64,000 nucleotides of DNA from Moritella sp. Urea-trap-13 (GTDB taxonomy: Bacteria; Pseudomonadota; Gammaproteobacteria; Enterobacterales; Moritellaceae), in assembly GCF_002836355.1 (NCBI RefSeq), contig NZ_PJCA01000030.1:1-64000 (forward strand), read 5' to 3'. How positions within the stretch are numbered: position 1 is the stretch's first letter; every line of letters begins with the position of its first letter. A program made the position numbers and the translations under genes. Below are positions 39,230-49,006 of the stretch, piece by piece. The notes beneath the pieces are model-generated. The model was not told where the DNA came from, did no database searches, and saw nothing but the letters and a program-made list of their open reading frames with translations.

Positions 39230-39913
39230 ATGACTGATTTTACCCCGACTCGCGCTATTGGTATTTTAGGCGGTACATTTGACCCGATCCATTATGGTCA
39301 TCTTCGTCCTTGCTTGGATCTGTTACAACAGCTTAATTTAGCTGAAGTCAGATTGATGCCCAATCACATCCCCCCGCATCGTGCGGCGCCAGGTTCAAAT
39401 GCAGAACATCGCTTGGCTATGACGTCATTAGCGGTAGAAAACTGTGCAGAGTTAACTGTTGATACCCGTGAATTAAACCGTACAACACCTTCTTATAGCA
39501 TTGATACTTTAATTGAGCTTGCCGCTGAAAACCCAACCACCCCGGTGTGCTTTTTAATTGGCCTTGATTCACTCAATAGTCTGCACACTTGGTATCGCTG
39601 GCAAGAATTACTCGACTACTGTCATCTAGTGGTGAGCTATCGTCCTAACTATGCATTAACATTAGCACCTGAAGTGCAAAAATTATTTGAACAAGTACAA
39701 ACAACCGATGTCGAAGTCCTACAGCAACAAAAGCAAGGGCGTATTTTACTCTGGCCCAGCACACAGTTAGAAATATCGGCGACACGGATCCGTCAGTTAA
39801 TTGAAAACCAACAAAACCCTCAATATCTATTACCCGATAATGTGTTGTCTTATATACATAAAAACAATTTGTATGCGAAAACGACAGCAGATACTAGCTC
39901 AAGTACAAGCTAG
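39230..39913 (+). CDS. nadD: Nicotinate-nucleotide adenylyltransferase
   Basis: Adenylates nicotinate mononucleotide in NAD synthesis. The nucleotidyltransferase motif GGTFDPIHYGH is at residues 14-24, the substrate-binding PNHIPPHR near 45, and the ISATRIRQLI motif near the C-terminus. 227 aa, a few longer than E. coli NadD because of a Ser/Thr-rich tail. Confidence 0.96.
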   Translation: MTDFTPTRAIGILGGTFDPIHYGHLRPCLDLLQQLNLAEVRLMPNHIPPHRAAPGSNAEHRLAMTSLAVENCAELTVDTRELNRTTPSYSIDTLIELAAENPTTPVCFLIGLDSLNSLHTWYRWQELLDYCHLVVSYRPNYALTLAPEVQKLFEQVQTTDVEVLQQQKQGRILLWPSTQLEISATRIRQLIENQQNPQYLLPDNVLSYIHKNNLYAKTTADTSSSTS

Positions 39914-39981
39914 GTATATATTTAGACATTATTCACTGTTATAATTCGCGGTTAACTCGATAAAGTTCCTCTGGAGGACCC

Positions 39982-40311
39982 TTGCAAACTTCTGAACTGC
40001 AAGCATTTGTACTAGACAAAATTGAAGACATGAAAGCCCGCGACATCCAAGTTGTTGATGTTAAAGGTAGATCACCTGTAACAGATGTAATGATCGTATG
40101 TACAGGTACATCAAAAACTCACGTAAAATCGATTTCTAATCACCTTTACCTTGAAGCTAAAAGTCACGAAGTATACGTGATGGGCATTGAAGGTATGGAA
40201 GATAGTGAATGGGTTTTAGTTGATATGGGTGATGTAGTTGTACACATCATGCAACAACAAACGCGTGATCTTTACCAACTAGAACAACTTTGGCAGTCTG
40301 TAGGGGCATAG
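39982..40311 (+). CDS. rsfS: Ribosomal silencing factor RsfS
   Basis: Binds uL14 of the large ribosomal subunit and blocks subunit joining when nutrients are short. 109 aa; [17 protein letters not shown] and the [20 protein letters not shown] segment are family signatures. It starts at TTG, with an excellent CTGGAGGA site eight bases upstream that decides the start. rlmH follows 4 bp after its stop. Confidence 0.96.
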   Translation: MQTSELQAFVLDKIEDMKARDIQVVDVKGRSPVTDVMIVCTGTSKTHVKSISNHLYLEAKSHEVYVMGIEGMEDSEWVLVDMGDVVVHIMQQQTRDLYQLEQLWQSVGA

Positions 40312-40315
40312 TCAA

Positions 40316-40786
40316 ATGAAGATTCAGCTAGTTGCAGTTGGCAGTAAGATGCCAGCATGGGTAGAAATCGGGTATAAAGAATATGCACGTCGCTTCCCTA
40401 AAGATATGCCTTTTGAATTACTTGAAATCAGTGCGGGTAAGCGTGGTAAAAACGCCGACATCAAACGGATTTTAGAACAAGAAGGCATTAAAACGATGCA
40501 AGCTATTCCGAAAGGTAATCGCATCGTCACTCTGGAAGTTACCGGCAAACCTTGGACTACTGAACAACTAGCCGTTGAACTAGATAAGTGGAAGCATGAT
40601 GGTCGAGACGTTAGCCTATTAATAGGCGGCCCAGAAGGACTTGCCCCAGAATGCATCGCAGCATCGGAACAGCGCTGGTCGTTGTCACCACTCACCTTGC
40701 CACATCCGATGGTACGTGTAGTGGTTGCCGAAGCGTTATATCGCGCTTGGAGTGTTACAACAAACCATCCTTATCATAGAGAGTAA
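40316..40786 (+). CDS. rlmH: 23S rRNA (pseudouridine(1915)-N3)-methyltransferase RlmH
   Basis: SPOUT-class methyltransferase acting on assembled 70S ribosomes, 156 aa (E. coli 155). The trefoil-knot SAM site is visible as [12 protein letters not shown], followed by [14 protein letters not shown] and the C-terminal HPYHRE. Coupled with rsfS upstream and mrdA downstream. Confidence 0.97.
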   Translation: MKIQLVAVGSKMPAWVEIGYKEYARRFPKDMPFELLEISAGKRGKNADIKRILEQEGIKTMQAIPKGNRIVTLEVTGKPWTTEQLAVELDKWKHDGRDVSLLIGGPEGLAPECIAASEQRWSLSPLTLPHPMVRVVVAEALYRAWSVTTNHPYHRE

Positions 40787-40788
40787 TA

Positions 40789-42651
40789 TTGGTGGCAAGG
40801 AAGCGTATAACCTTACGAGACCATTCTGCGGAAACAGCATTATTTAGCCGTCGCATCATGGTCTCATTTATTTTTGTTTTCTGCGTACTTGGCTTGCTAT
40901 TAAGTAATCTTTATTACTTACAAGTCGATTCATATCAAGCTTATAAAACCCGCTCGAACGAAAACCGCGTAAAGCTAGTGCCTATCGCGCCCAATCGTGG
41001 ACTTATCTATGACCGTAATGGCATCCTCTTAGCTGAAAACAAACCCGTTTACAGCCTAGATATGGTACCAGAAAAAATTACCGATATTGATGCCACAATT
41101 GCACAATTAACCACGCTATTAAATCTCACTGCAGATAATATTGATGATTTCCATATCCGTTTAAAACGCCAACGTCGTTTTAAACAAGTGCCTATATTAA
41201 CCAATTTATCTGAATCTCAAGTGGCCCTATTTTCAGTGCAACGCCATAACTACCCAGGTATTTCGGTCACAGCACGATTAAAACGTTATTATCCGTTTGG
41301 CGATGCGCTTACCCATGCACTCGGTTACGTTGCTAGAATTAACAGTAATGACCTTAAACGCTTAGAGAAAAGTGGTTCACGCGCTATCTATGCCGCTACC
41401 CATGATATTGGCAAACAAGGTATCGAGCGTTATTACGAAAAAACCCTCCATGGTGAGCCAGGCTTTAAAGAAGTCGAAGTCAACAATCGCGGTAAGATCG
41501 TACGCACACTGAAAATAACCCAGCCCGTACCTGGTAATGACCTGTATTTAAATATCGATATTCGTTTGCAGCTTAAAGCGCAACAAGAATTAGCTGGTCG
41601 TCGTGGCGCCATCATCTTACTAGCACCAAAAACCGGTGAAGTATTAGCGATGATCTCAAGCCCGAGTTACGATCCAAACTTATTCGTGCATGGTATTAGC
41701 AGTAAAAACTACAACCGCCTATTACAGTCAAAAGATCGCCCGTTGATTAACCGTGCCACACAAGGTCGTTATCCGCCGGCATCAACCGTTAAACCACAAC
41801 TGGCCATCTTAGGTTTAGAAGATGGCGCTATCACGCCGAGCACTATTATCAATGACCGTGGTTGGTTTCAGATCCCAAATACCAAACGTCGTTTCCGTGA
41901 CTGGAAGCGTTGGGGACACGGTAAAATTAATGTCTATACCGCTATCGAGCAATCCTCGGACACCTTCTTTTATAACCTCGCTTATAATGTCGGTATTGAT
42001 AAAATTAATAGCTTCATGAGCGAGTTTGGCTTTGGAGACTACACCGGCATTGACGTCAGAGAAGAAACCAATGCAATTTTGCCCTCACGAGAATGGAAAC
42101 GAGCACGTTACAATGAACCTTGGTATCAAGGTGACACGATTTCCGTGGGTATTGGCCAAGGTTACTGGTCTTCGACTCCAATCCAACTGGCCAAAGCAAC
42201 CGGTATTGTCGCCAGTAAAGGTTTACGTCCCGTGCCGCAACTGATCAGAGATATAAAATACACCAATGGCGATGTGTTTAAACCTGTGGTCGAGTTACCG
42301 CCACTAAAATTAAAAGATCCAAGCCACTGGCAAGTAGCCAAAGATGGTATGCACGGTGTGGTGACGAAGAGTAACGGTACCGCACGTCGCGCCTTTGCCA
42401 AAGCCAAATATAGCGCAGCCGGTAAATCAGGTACGGCACAGTTATACCAACTTGGTGAAGAGAAATACGATGCCAGCAAGATCCGCGAACGATTACGTGA
42501 TAATGCCATGTTTGTCGCTTATGCTCCGTTTGAAGAACCTGAAATTTCAGCCACGATTATTCTCGAAAATGCCGGGGGTGGTAGCTCGCAAGCTGCGCCA
42601 TCAGCACGTCGTTTATTTGATGTCTACTTTGATAATAAAAAGGAAAATTAA
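40789..42651 (+). CDS. mrdA: Penicillin-binding protein 2 (elongasome transpeptidase)
   Basis: Monofunctional class B transpeptidase of the rod system, anchored in the inner membrane by one helix (residues 22-43). Pedestal domain, then transpeptidase with active Ser332 (ASTVK), SSD motif at 389-391 and KSGT at 546-549. 620 aa, usual length without the long C-tail of E. coli. The start may be TTG 40789 or GTG 40792, both just after GAGAG. The stop overlaps rodA, its SEDS partner. Confidence 0.97.
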   Translation: MVARKRITLRDHSAETALFSRRIMVSFIFVFCVLGLLLSNLYYLQVDSYQAYKTRSNENRVKLVPIAPNRGLIYDRNGILLAENKPVYSLDMVPEKITDIDATIAQLTTLLNLTADNIDDFHIRLKRQRRFKQVPILTNLSESQVALFSVQRHNYPGISVTARLKRYYPFGDALTHALGYVARINSNDLKRLEKSGSRAIYAATHDIGKQGIERYYEKTLHGEPGFKEVEVNNRGKIVRTLKITQPVPGNDLYLNIDIRLQLKAQQELAGRRGAIILLAPKTGEVLAMISSPSYDPNLFVHGISSKNYNRLLQSKDRPLINRATQGRYPPASTVKPQLAILGLEDGAITPSTIINDRGWFQIPNTKRRFRDWKRWGHGKINVYTAIEQSSDTFFYNLAYNVGIDKINSFMSEFGFGDYTGIDVREETNAILPSREWKRARYNEPWYQGDTISVGIGQGYWSSTPIQLAKATGIVASKGLRPVPQLIRDIKYTNGDVFKPVVELPPLKLKDPSHWQVAKDGMHGVVTKSNGTARRAFAKAKYSAAGKSGTAQLYQLGEEKYDASKIRERLRDNAMFVAYAPFEEPEISATIILENAGGGSSQAAPSARRLFDVYFDNKKEN

Positions 42652-43751
42652 TGCCAGATCGTCGCCATAATCAAAGTATTTGGTATAAATTACATATCGA
42701 TTTCCCGTTATTATTTGGCCTACTAAGCCTCATGGGTGTCAGCCTTGTCGTGCTTTACAGCGCAGGCGGCGCTGACATGGCATTAATGGAAAGACAAGTG
42801 ATTCGAATGATCCTTGCCTTGGCGGTTATGTTTGCCTTAGCACAAATATCACCATCGACCTATCGACGCTGGGCATTCCCGATATTTATCATTGGTACCC
42901 TGTTATTAATCGCGGTATTACTGTTTGGCCATGTAGGTAAAGGCGCACAGCGTTGGATTGATCTTGGTTTTACAAAATTCCAGCCGTCTGAAATAATGAA
43001 AGTGGTGATGCCATTAGCCGTTGCCCGCTACATGAGCAACCAGCAAATACCGCCGAGTTTTAGAACCATCATTACCGCTGTAATTATGGTGCTCATCCCG
43101 ACCTTGCTAATTGCCAAGCAACCTGATCTTGGTACGTCGCTATTGGTTGCTACATCGGGGATATTTGTGATCTTCTTGGCCGGTATGTCATGGCGCTTAG
43201 TAATGATTGCACTTGGGATCGTGTCTGGGTTTGCACCTGTGTTGTGGTTCTTTTTAATGCACCCCTATCAAAAACAACGGGTATTAACCTTCCTAAACCC
43301 AGAAACAGATCCGCTTGGCTCTGGTTATCATATTATTCAATCTAAAATTGCCATTGGTTCTGGCGGTTTCTGGGGTAAAGGTTGGTTATCGGGTACCCAA
43401 TCACAGCTGGATTTTTTACCCGAACGCCATACCGATTTTATTTTTGCGGTATTTAGTGAAGAATTCGGGTTATTCGGTGTTATTTTATTACTATCACTGT
43501 ATTTATTTGTGATCTGCCGCGGTTTAATTATCGCATTGCAGGGCCAACGTATATTTGAGCGCCTTATTGCTGGCAGTATCATCCTGACATTCTTTATTTA
43601 TTTGTTCGTAAATATAGGCATGGTCAGTGGATTATTACCGGTAGTGGGCGTACCACTGCCTTTAATTAGTTATGGCGGCACTTCGATGGTGACATTGATG
43701 GCCGGATTTGGCATTCTAATGTCTGTAAGAACACACCGTCGCTTAAGTTGA
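42651..43751 (+). CDS. rodA: Rod-shape SEDS glycosyltransferase RodA
   Basis: Peptidoglycan polymerase of the SEDS family working with PBP2, 366 aa with ten predicted membrane segments. FQPSEIMKV, then the catalytic-loop region IAKQPDLGTSLLV and the C-terminal GVPLPLISYGGTSMVT are diagnostic. ATG overlaps the mrdA stop. Also known as mrdB. Confidence 0.97.
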   Translation: MPDRRHNQSIWYKLHIDFPLLFGLLSLMGVSLVVLYSAGGADMALMERQVIRMILALAVMFALAQISPSTYRRWAFPIFIIGTLLLIAVLLFGHVGKGAQRWIDLGFTKFQPSEIMKVVMPLAVARYMSNQQIPPSFRTIITAVIMVLIPTLLIAKQPDLGTSLLVATSGIFVIFLAGMSWRLVMIALGIVSGFAPVLWFFLMHPYQKQRVLTFLNPETDPLGSGYHIIQSKIAIGSGGFWGKGWLSGTQSQLDFLPERHTDFIFAVFSEEFGLFGVILLLSLYLFVICRGLIIALQGQRIFERLIAGSIILTFFIYLFVNIGMVSGLLPVVGVPLPLISYGGTSMVTLMAGFGILMSVRTHRRLS

Positions 43752-43760
43752 GGAATTCAG

Positions 43761-44756
43761 ATGTTAGGTAAAAAAGTATTATTTCTGCTAGGTTTAGCAG
43801 CGTTTCAAGCTAATAGTGCTGAGTTAACCAGTGAGCACAAGACTTGGGTCGAAGAATTAAGTAGTAAATATGACATATCAGAACAGGTTCTGACAGACGC
43901 CATTGGGCAAGCTAATTTTGATGAAAATGTATTAACCAAGATCAAAACACCTTGGGAAAAAAAGCCTTGGTATAAATACGCGCCCATCTTTATTACCGAA
44001 AGCCGTATTAACAAAGGTGTTGAGTACTGGAACCAGTACGAAGACGTTTTTGCTAGGGCTGAAAAAGAATATGGTGTACCAGCACAAGTGATCGTCGCGA
44101 TCATGGGCGTTGAAACCTTCTACGGTAAATACAAAGGCAATCTTTCAGTATTAGATTCGCTCTATACTCTGGGCTTTAATTATCCATCACGTGGTAAGTT
44201 TTTCCGTCAAGAGTTCGCTCAATACATCAAGTTAAGCGAACAACAAGGTTGGAAGCTAACTGAAACGCAAGGTTCATATGCGGGTGCTATGGGGTTAGGT
44301 CAATTTATCTCATCAAGTTACAGCCACTACGGCGTGGATTTTTCTGGTGACGGTAAAGTGGACATGATCAACGATCCTGTGGATGCGATTGGTAGTATTG
44401 CTAACTACTTTAACAAGCATAACTGGCAAACTGATGGTTCTGTTGCTTATCCAGTCAAAGCCGACAGTGAAAAAGTAGCGGAATTACTGAGTTCATCATT
44501 ACGCATCAAACACACATGGGCAGACCTAACAGCTGCGGGTGTGGTATTGAAAGAATCTGATGATCGCGTACCAGCCATTACTATCGAAGACTCAAGCCCT
44601 GTTAAGCTACTTAAATTACAGCAGCTTGATAGCGATGAATACTGGGTTTATCTAGATAACTTCTACAGTATTACCCGTTACAACCACAGTCCATTATACG
44701 CAATGGCTGTATTTCAATTAAGTGAAAAAATTAAACAAGCTAAAAATGCGCAATAA
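43761..44756 (+). CDS. mltB: Membrane-bound/soluble lytic murein transglycosylase B
   Basis: Cleaves the MurNAc-GlcNAc bond of peptidoglycan to form 1,6-anhydro ends. Catalytic Glu118 lies in VAIMGVETFYG, followed by GAMGLGQFISSSY and the EF-hand-like DFSGDGKVDM calcium loop. The N-terminal signal peptide ends QANSA with no lipobox Cys, so unlike E. coli MltB this form is predicted to be soluble in the periplasm. The 3' end overlaps rlpA. Confidence 0.94.
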   Translation: MLGKKVLFLLGLAAFQANSAELTSEHKTWVEELSSKYDISEQVLTDAIGQANFDENVLTKIKTPWEKKPWYKYAPIFITESRINKGVEYWNQYEDVFARAEKEYGVPAQVIVAIMGVETFYGKYKGNLSVLDSLYTLGFNYPSRGKFFRQEFAQYIKLSEQQGWKLTETQGSYAGAMGLGQFISSSYSHYGVDFSGDGKVDMINDPVDAIGSIANYFNKHNWQTDGSVAYPVKADSEKVAELLSSSLRIKHTWADLTAAGVVLKESDDRVPAITIEDSSPVKLLKLQQLDSDEYWVYLDNFYSITRYNHSPLYAMAVFQLSEKIKQAKNAQ

Positions 44757-45537
44757 ACAACGCTTAACCCTACTTTGTATCTGCGGTCTATTGGCCGCAT
44801 GTTCTTCTTCGCGTTATCAGTATAGTGATGATCACGCGCCAGAGAATATTCCTCAACTGGATGATATTGCAGATGCAGTACCGACGCCGCAAACCTATAG
44901 TCGTTATGCCAATCGCGACTATCAAGTGCGTGGCATTGACTATAAAGTATGGCGAGACATAAAAACCTTAACCCAAGAAGGTAAAGCATCTTGGTATGGC
45001 AATAAGTTTCATGGTCATGATACTTCCAACGGTGAAGTCTATGACATGTTTTCTATGTCTGCTGCGCACAAGAATTTACCACTACCAAGCTTTGTAAAAG
45101 TAACCAACCTAGGTAATGATAAGACGGTAGTAGTGCGTGTTAATGATCGTGGACCTTTTCATTCAGAACGTATTATTGATCTATCGTATGCGGCGGCGTA
45201 TAAATTAGATATGCTGCAATCTGGTACAGCTAATGTACGTGTTGAATTAATCATTCCGACTGCCGATAACAGCAGTTTATTTACCCCGAAACCGCAGTGG
45301 TTCATTCAAGTGTTAGCCTCAAGTAATAAAGCGAAAGCACAAAAAATTGCCGACAGTTTAGGGACTAAATACAGTACTGAAAATCGCTTAGTCATCAGTG
45401 GCAAGTTTCATCGAGTACAACTTGGGCCGCTCTCAGAGTCAGAGCAAGCACAGGGTTTATTAGCTAAAGTTAAGCAAGAATATACAAATGCTTATATTTT
45501 GAAGGAACTTTCCAGTAAAACGGTATCTAATAAATAA
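44746..45537 (+). CDS. rlpA: Septal-ring lytic transglycosylase RlpA
   Basis: Lipoprotein with lipobox LLAAC (Cys19). A double-psi beta-barrel follows, with the catalytic pattern KASWYGNKFHGHDTSNGE, AAHKNLPLPSFVKV and VVVRVNDRGPF; a C-terminal SPOR domain (about 185-255) binds denuded glycan at the septum. The frame can begin at a GTG (44722), but the ATG at 44746 gives a compact signal peptide and overlaps the mltB stop by 11 bp. 263 aa. Confidence 0.93.
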   Translation: MRNKQRLTLLCICGLLAACSSSRYQYSDDHAPENIPQLDDIADAVPTPQTYSRYANRDYQVRGIDYKVWRDIKTLTQEGKASWYGNKFHGHDTSNGEVYDMFSMSAAHKNLPLPSFVKVTNLGNDKTVVVRVNDRGPFHSERIIDLSYAAAYKLDMLQSGTANVRVELIIPTADNSSLFTPKPQWFIQVLASSNKAKAQKIADSLGTKYSTENRLVISGKFHRVQLGPLSESEQAQGLLAKVKQEYTNAYILKELSSKTVSNK

Positions 45538-45560
45538 ACTTTAAATAGTAATACATCATT

Positions 45561-45630
45561 CAGCTAGTTTGATAAACTAGCTGCCATTATCGAATAAACT
45601 TAATTAAAAACCATTTAATCAAGTTTATTT
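45561..45630. repeat. Two consecutive hairpins between rlpA and dacA
   Basis: First, CAGCTAGTTT / AAACTAGCTG (45561-45570 and 45574-45583), a 10-bp stem with a 3-nt loop. Second, AATAAACTT / AAGTTTATT (45593-45601 and 45621-45629), a 9-bp stem extended by ATT/AAT after one mismatch. Neither has a strong T-run; the second is followed by a short T-stretch. They may end rlpA transcription. Confidence 0.55.
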
Positions 45631-45681
45631 ACTTAAGTTATCAGAAACTTAATCACAAATTTAATTATAGCGAAGTGAAAC

Positions 45682-46848
45682 GTGGCCAATCAATTAAAAA
45701 AACTTATCCTAACGAGCCTAGCAATGGCGAGTTTCTCATTAAGTGCAGCACCCAGCGTTATTCCTGATACCCCAGTCGTTGCAGCTAAGGCATTCATATT
45801 AGTTGATTTTGATTCCGGTAAAGTTATCGCACAAAAAAATGCTGACGAATCATTAAAACCTGCCAGCCTGACTAAAATGATGACCAGTTATGTGATTGGT
45901 CAAGAAATCAAAGCCGGTAATATCAACTTAGATGATCAAGTAACCATCAGTAAAAATGCCTGGGCTAAAAATTTCCCTGACTCATCAAAAATGTTTATCG
46001 AAGTTGGTAAAACTATCACGGTAGAAAAATTGAACCAAGGCATTATCGTGCAATCTGGTAATGATGCTTGCGTAGCAATGGCTGAACACATCGCAGGCAC
46101 TGAAAGCGCATTTGCCCAGTTAATGAATTCATGGAGCAAACAGCTCGGTATGGATGCAACTCACTTTGCTAATAGCCACGGTTTAGATAGCAAAGAACAA
46201 TACACCACAGCGCGTGATATGGCGACATTAGGGGCTGCACTAATCCGTGATGTACCTGAAGAATACCGCATTTATTCGCAAAAGAAATTTACCTACAACG
46301 GCATCACCCAATACAACCGTAATGGCTTGTTATGGGATAAAAGCATGAACGTAGACGGTATTAAAACCGGTCATACCTCAGGTGCTGGTTTTAACTTAGT
46401 ATCTTCAGCGACCAAAGATAACATGCGTCTAGTTGCAGTGGTACTGGGTACTAAAAGCGGTGATGCGCGTAAAGCTGAAAGTAAAAAACTATTAAACTTT
46501 GGTTTCCGTTTCTACGAAACAGTAACATTACATGAAGCAAACTCAAGTATCGTTGCAGAACGTGTTTGGATGGGTGAGCAAGAACAAGTTGAACTAGGTC
46601 TAGCAAATAAATTAACGCTGACAGTACCCCGTGGCCAAGCAAAAAATCTAACCGCTAACTTTGAAATTCAAAAAGAGCTAAGCGCACCGATTGCGAAAGG
46701 CGATATCGTCGGTAAAGTATTCTATAACCTTAACGATGAAGAGATTGCTCAGGCTGATTTAATCGCGCTTGAAGACGTTGAATTGGGTAGCTGGTTTAGC
46801 CGATTAATTGATTATTTCAAATTATTATTTACTGGTTGGTTTGGTTAA
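45682..46848 (+). CDS. dacA: D-alanyl-D-alanine carboxypeptidase (PBP5/6)
   Basis: Trims the terminal D-Ala from peptidoglycan stem peptides. A signal peptide ends near LSAAP; active Ser62 and Lys65 lie in SLTK, SGN is at 125-127 and KTG at 228-230. The C-terminus (SWFSRLIDYFKLLFTGWFG) is an amphipathic membrane anchor as in PBP5. Starts at GTG with GAAGTGA upstream. 388 aa. Confidence 0.96.
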   Translation: MANQLKKLILTSLAMASFSLSAAPSVIPDTPVVAAKAFILVDFDSGKVIAQKNADESLKPASLTKMMTSYVIGQEIKAGNINLDDQVTISKNAWAKNFPDSSKMFIEVGKTITVEKLNQGIIVQSGNDACVAMAEHIAGTESAFAQLMNSWSKQLGMDATHFANSHGLDSKEQYTTARDMATLGAALIRDVPEEYRIYSQKKFTYNGITQYNRNGLLWDKSMNVDGIKTGHTSGAGFNLVSSATKDNMRLVAVVLGTKSGDARKAESKKLLNFGFRFYETVTLHEANSSIVAERVWMGEQEQVELGLANKLTLTVPRGQAKNLTANFEIQKELSAPIAKGDIVGKVFYNLNDEEIAQADLIALEDVELGSWFSRLIDYFKLLFTGWFG

Positions 46849-46889
46849 TCCTTTCCCTGACACCGTTACCCGATTATAATGACCAATAC

Positions 46890-46922
46890 AAAGGAGGCAA
46901 TTGCCTCCTTTGCCATTATTTT
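46890..46922 (+). terminator. Hairpin after dacA
   Basis: The 22-base perfect palindrome at 46890-46911 has AAAGGAGGC and GCCTCCTTT arms and an AATT centre, followed by ATTATTTTT. It is a moderate terminator 40 bp after dacA and 30 bp before ybeD, so part of the transcription may read through. Confidence 0.65.
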
Positions 46923-46940
46923 TAAGGTACGAGAAAACTA

Positions 46941-47210
46941 ATGTCTTTAAATACAAAATTCGACGAACTACTTGATTTCCCTTGTCTATTTAACTTTAAA
47001 GTTATCGGTAATAGCGATCCTAAACTCGAAGATAATATTGTTGCTGTGGCACAAAAACATGTCGTAGGTAACTATGCTCCTAGCTCTAGAATGAGCAGCA
47101 AAGGTACTTATAACTCAGTCACTATCAAAGTTAAAGTACAAGATAACAAGCAAGTAGAAAGCTTATATATCGCTTTTGGTGCGATCCCAGGTGTGGTCCG
47201 CGTTTTATAA
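46941..47210 (+). CDS. ybeD: YbeD (DUF493) family protein
   Basis: ACT-like small protein of 89 aa, function not firmly known. LLDFPCLFNFKVIGNS and the final YIAFGAIPGVVRVL are the family pattern. Encoded between dacA and lipB exactly as in E. coli; the association with lipoate synthesis is only by position. A strong terminator follows. Confidence 0.92.
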   Translation: MSLNTKFDELLDFPCLFNFKVIGNSDPKLEDNIVAVAQKHVVGNYAPSSRMSSKGTYNSVTIKVKVQDNKQVESLYIAFGAIPGVVRVL

Positions 47211-47226
47211 TAAATAATGTCAAAAT

Positions 47227-47260
47227 AAAAATCTAATTAGTGTTACTAATTAGATTTTTT
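47227..47260 (+). terminator. Terminator after ybeD
   Basis: AAAAATCTAATTAG (47227-47240) and CTAATTAGATTTTT (47246-47259) pair perfectly around TGTTA, ending in a T-run. lipB therefore probably has its own promoter or depends on read-through. Confidence 0.9.
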
Positions 47261-47277
47261 GCGTTGGTGTTAATCAT

Positions 47278-47949
47278 ATGGAAGAGCATATTTTGTCAGA
47301 ACATAGCATTATAATTCGTCAACTTAATCGCCAACCTTACAGCACTGTATTTGACGCGATGAAGGCGTTTACTGAGAACAGAGACGACAGTACTGAAGAT
47401 GAACTTTGGTTTGTTGAGCACGACCCGGTGTTTACCCAAGGTCAGGCTGGTAAAGCTGAACATATCCTCGCCACTGGCGACATTCCAGTCGTGCAAGCCG
47501 ATCGTGGTGGTCAAGTTACTTATCACGGTCCTGGTCAGCAAGTGGTGTACTTCTTACTCGATATTAAGCGTCGTAAGCTTGGCGTTCGTGCTCTTGTTAC
47601 GCATATCGAGAACGGTATTGTTGCCACTCTGGCAGAATCAGGTATTGAAGCCTACCCTCGCGCAGATGCACCAGGTGTTTATGTGGCTGACAAAAAAGTT
47701 GCTTCACTCGGTTTAAGGATCAGAAAAGGCCGTTCATTTCATGGTCTAGCATTGAATGTAAACATGGACTTATCACCTTTTTTGCGTATTAACCCTTGTG
47801 GTTACGCGGGTATGGAAATGACCCAAACAAGTGATCTTGGTGGTGCTACCAGCTTAGAAGAAATACAACCTAAGCTAGTCGAACACCTATGTTCCCTGCT
47901 AGACTACACCCAATTAACTTTCAAAGATGGATTAACAGAGCATGAGTAA
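47278..47949 (+). CDS. lipB: Octanoyl-[ACP]:protein N-octanoyltransferase LipB
   Basis: Moves octanoate from acyl carrier protein to lipoyl domains. Catalytic Cys174 in [13 protein letters not shown] and Lys140 in [11 protein letters not shown] are present, with the [11 protein letters not shown] motif between residues 78 and 88. 223 aa. A downstream TTG at 47293 is an alternative start; the N-terminus is not fixed by a clear ribosome site. The 3' end overlaps lipA by 8 bp. Confidence 0.95.
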   Translation: MEEHILSEHSIIIRQLNRQPYSTVFDAMKAFTENRDDSTEDELWFVEHDPVFTQGQAGKAEHILATGDIPVVQADRGGQVTYHGPGQQVVYFLLDIKRRKLGVRALVTHIENGIVATLAESGIEAYPRADAPGVYVADKKVASLGLRIRKGRSFHGLALNVNMDLSPFLRINPCGYAGMEMTQTSDLGGATSLEEIQPKLVEHLCSLLDYTQLTFKDGLTEHE

Positions 47950-48907
47950 AACCGTTCGATTAGAGCCTGGCGTTAAACTTCGCGACGCAGATAAAATGGC
48001 TAAAATTCCAGTGAAAATTATTGCTTCTGATACTGATGAAATTCTGCGTAAGCCATCGTGGATGAAAATCCGTCTACCGAAAAGCTCTGCTCGCATCCAA
48101 GAAATTAAGAACGTGATGCGTGAAAACAACCTACATTCAGTTTGTGAAGAAGCATCATGTCCAAATCTTTCTGAGTGCTTTAACCACGGTACTGCAACCT
48201 TTATGATCATGGGTGCAATTTGTACACGTCGTTGCCCATTCTGCGATGTTGCCCATGGAAAGCCATTACCACTCGTGCAAGAAGAACCGCTTAAGCTGGC
48301 ACAAACAATTGCTAAAATGAAGCTTAAATATGTGGTTATCACCTCTGTAGATCGTGATGATTTACGTGATGGTGGCGCCCAACATTTTGCTGATTGTATC
48401 CGTGAAATTCGTTTATTGAACCCTGAAATCAAAATCGAAATTTTGGTACCAGATTTCAAAGGTCGTATGGATAAAGCATTAGAAATCTTTAAAGATACAC
48501 CACCAGATGTATTTAACCATAACCTAGAAACTGCACCACAGCATTACAAAATGGCGCGTCCAGGTTCTGATTACCAGTGGTCTTTACGTTTATTAAAACG
48601 CTTTAAAGAAATGCACCCAACGGTTCCAACTAAGTCAGGTCTAATGATGGGCTTGGGTGAAACCAACGAAGAGATTGCAGAAGTAATTAAAGATCTTGCC
48701 GCAAACGATGTAACGATGCTGACACTAGGCCAATATTTACAACCTAGCCGTCATCACTTACCAGTAAAGCGTTACGTTCATCCAGACGACTTTGATGCGC
48801 TAGGCGTACTTGCAAAAGAAGTTGGCTTTGAGCATGCAGCTTGCGGTCCATTCGTACGTTCGTCTTACCATGCTGACTTGCAAGCACAAGGTAAAGCAGT
48901 TTCTTAA
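47942..48907 (+). CDS. lipA: Lipoyl synthase LipA
   Basis: Radical-SAM enzyme inserting two sulfurs into the octanoyl chain. The auxiliary cluster is held by Cys68, Cys73 and Cys79 and the SAM cluster by Cys94, Cys98 and Cys101 (CTRRCPFC), the same positions as in E. coli LipA. 321 aa. Translationally coupled to lipB and last gene of the rightward series. Confidence 0.98.
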   Translation: MSKTVRLEPGVKLRDADKMAKIPVKIIASDTDEILRKPSWMKIRLPKSSARIQEIKNVMRENNLHSVCEEASCPNLSECFNHGTATFMIMGAICTRRCPFCDVAHGKPLPLVQEEPLKLAQTIAKMKLKYVVITSVDRDDLRDGGAQHFADCIREIRLLNPEIKIEILVPDFKGRMDKALEIFKDTPPDVFNHNLETAPQHYKMARPGSDYQWSLRLLKRFKEMHPTVPTKSGLMMGLGETNEEIAEVIKDLAANDVTMLTLGQYLQPSRHHLPVKRYVHPDDFDALGVLAKEVGFEHAACGPFVRSSYHADLQAQGKAVS

Positions 48908-48947
48908 TTCTTTACTTATTTATTAAGAATTAAGAATTAAGAATTAA
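48901..48947. repeat. A/T direct repeats after lipA
   Basis: AAGAATTA occurs three times in tandem just after lipA (within 48925-48948), and TTCTTAATTC (48901-48910) can pair with GAATTAAGAA (48927-48936). The left arm includes the lipA stop codon. Confidence 0.6.
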
Positions 48948-48961
48948 CCTGCATTAAATCG

Positions 48962-49006
48962 AATTAAAGCTAACATGATTACTCTAATCCGCTGTTAGCT
49001 TTAATT
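48962..49006. terminator. Converging terminator between lipA and the repeat-protein gene
   Basis: AATTAAAGCTAACA (48962-48975) pairs perfectly with TGTTAGCTTTAATT (48993-49006), a 14-bp stem with a 17-nt loop. Both flanks are A/T-rich. It touches the stop codon of the leftward gene at 49006. Confidence 0.75.
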
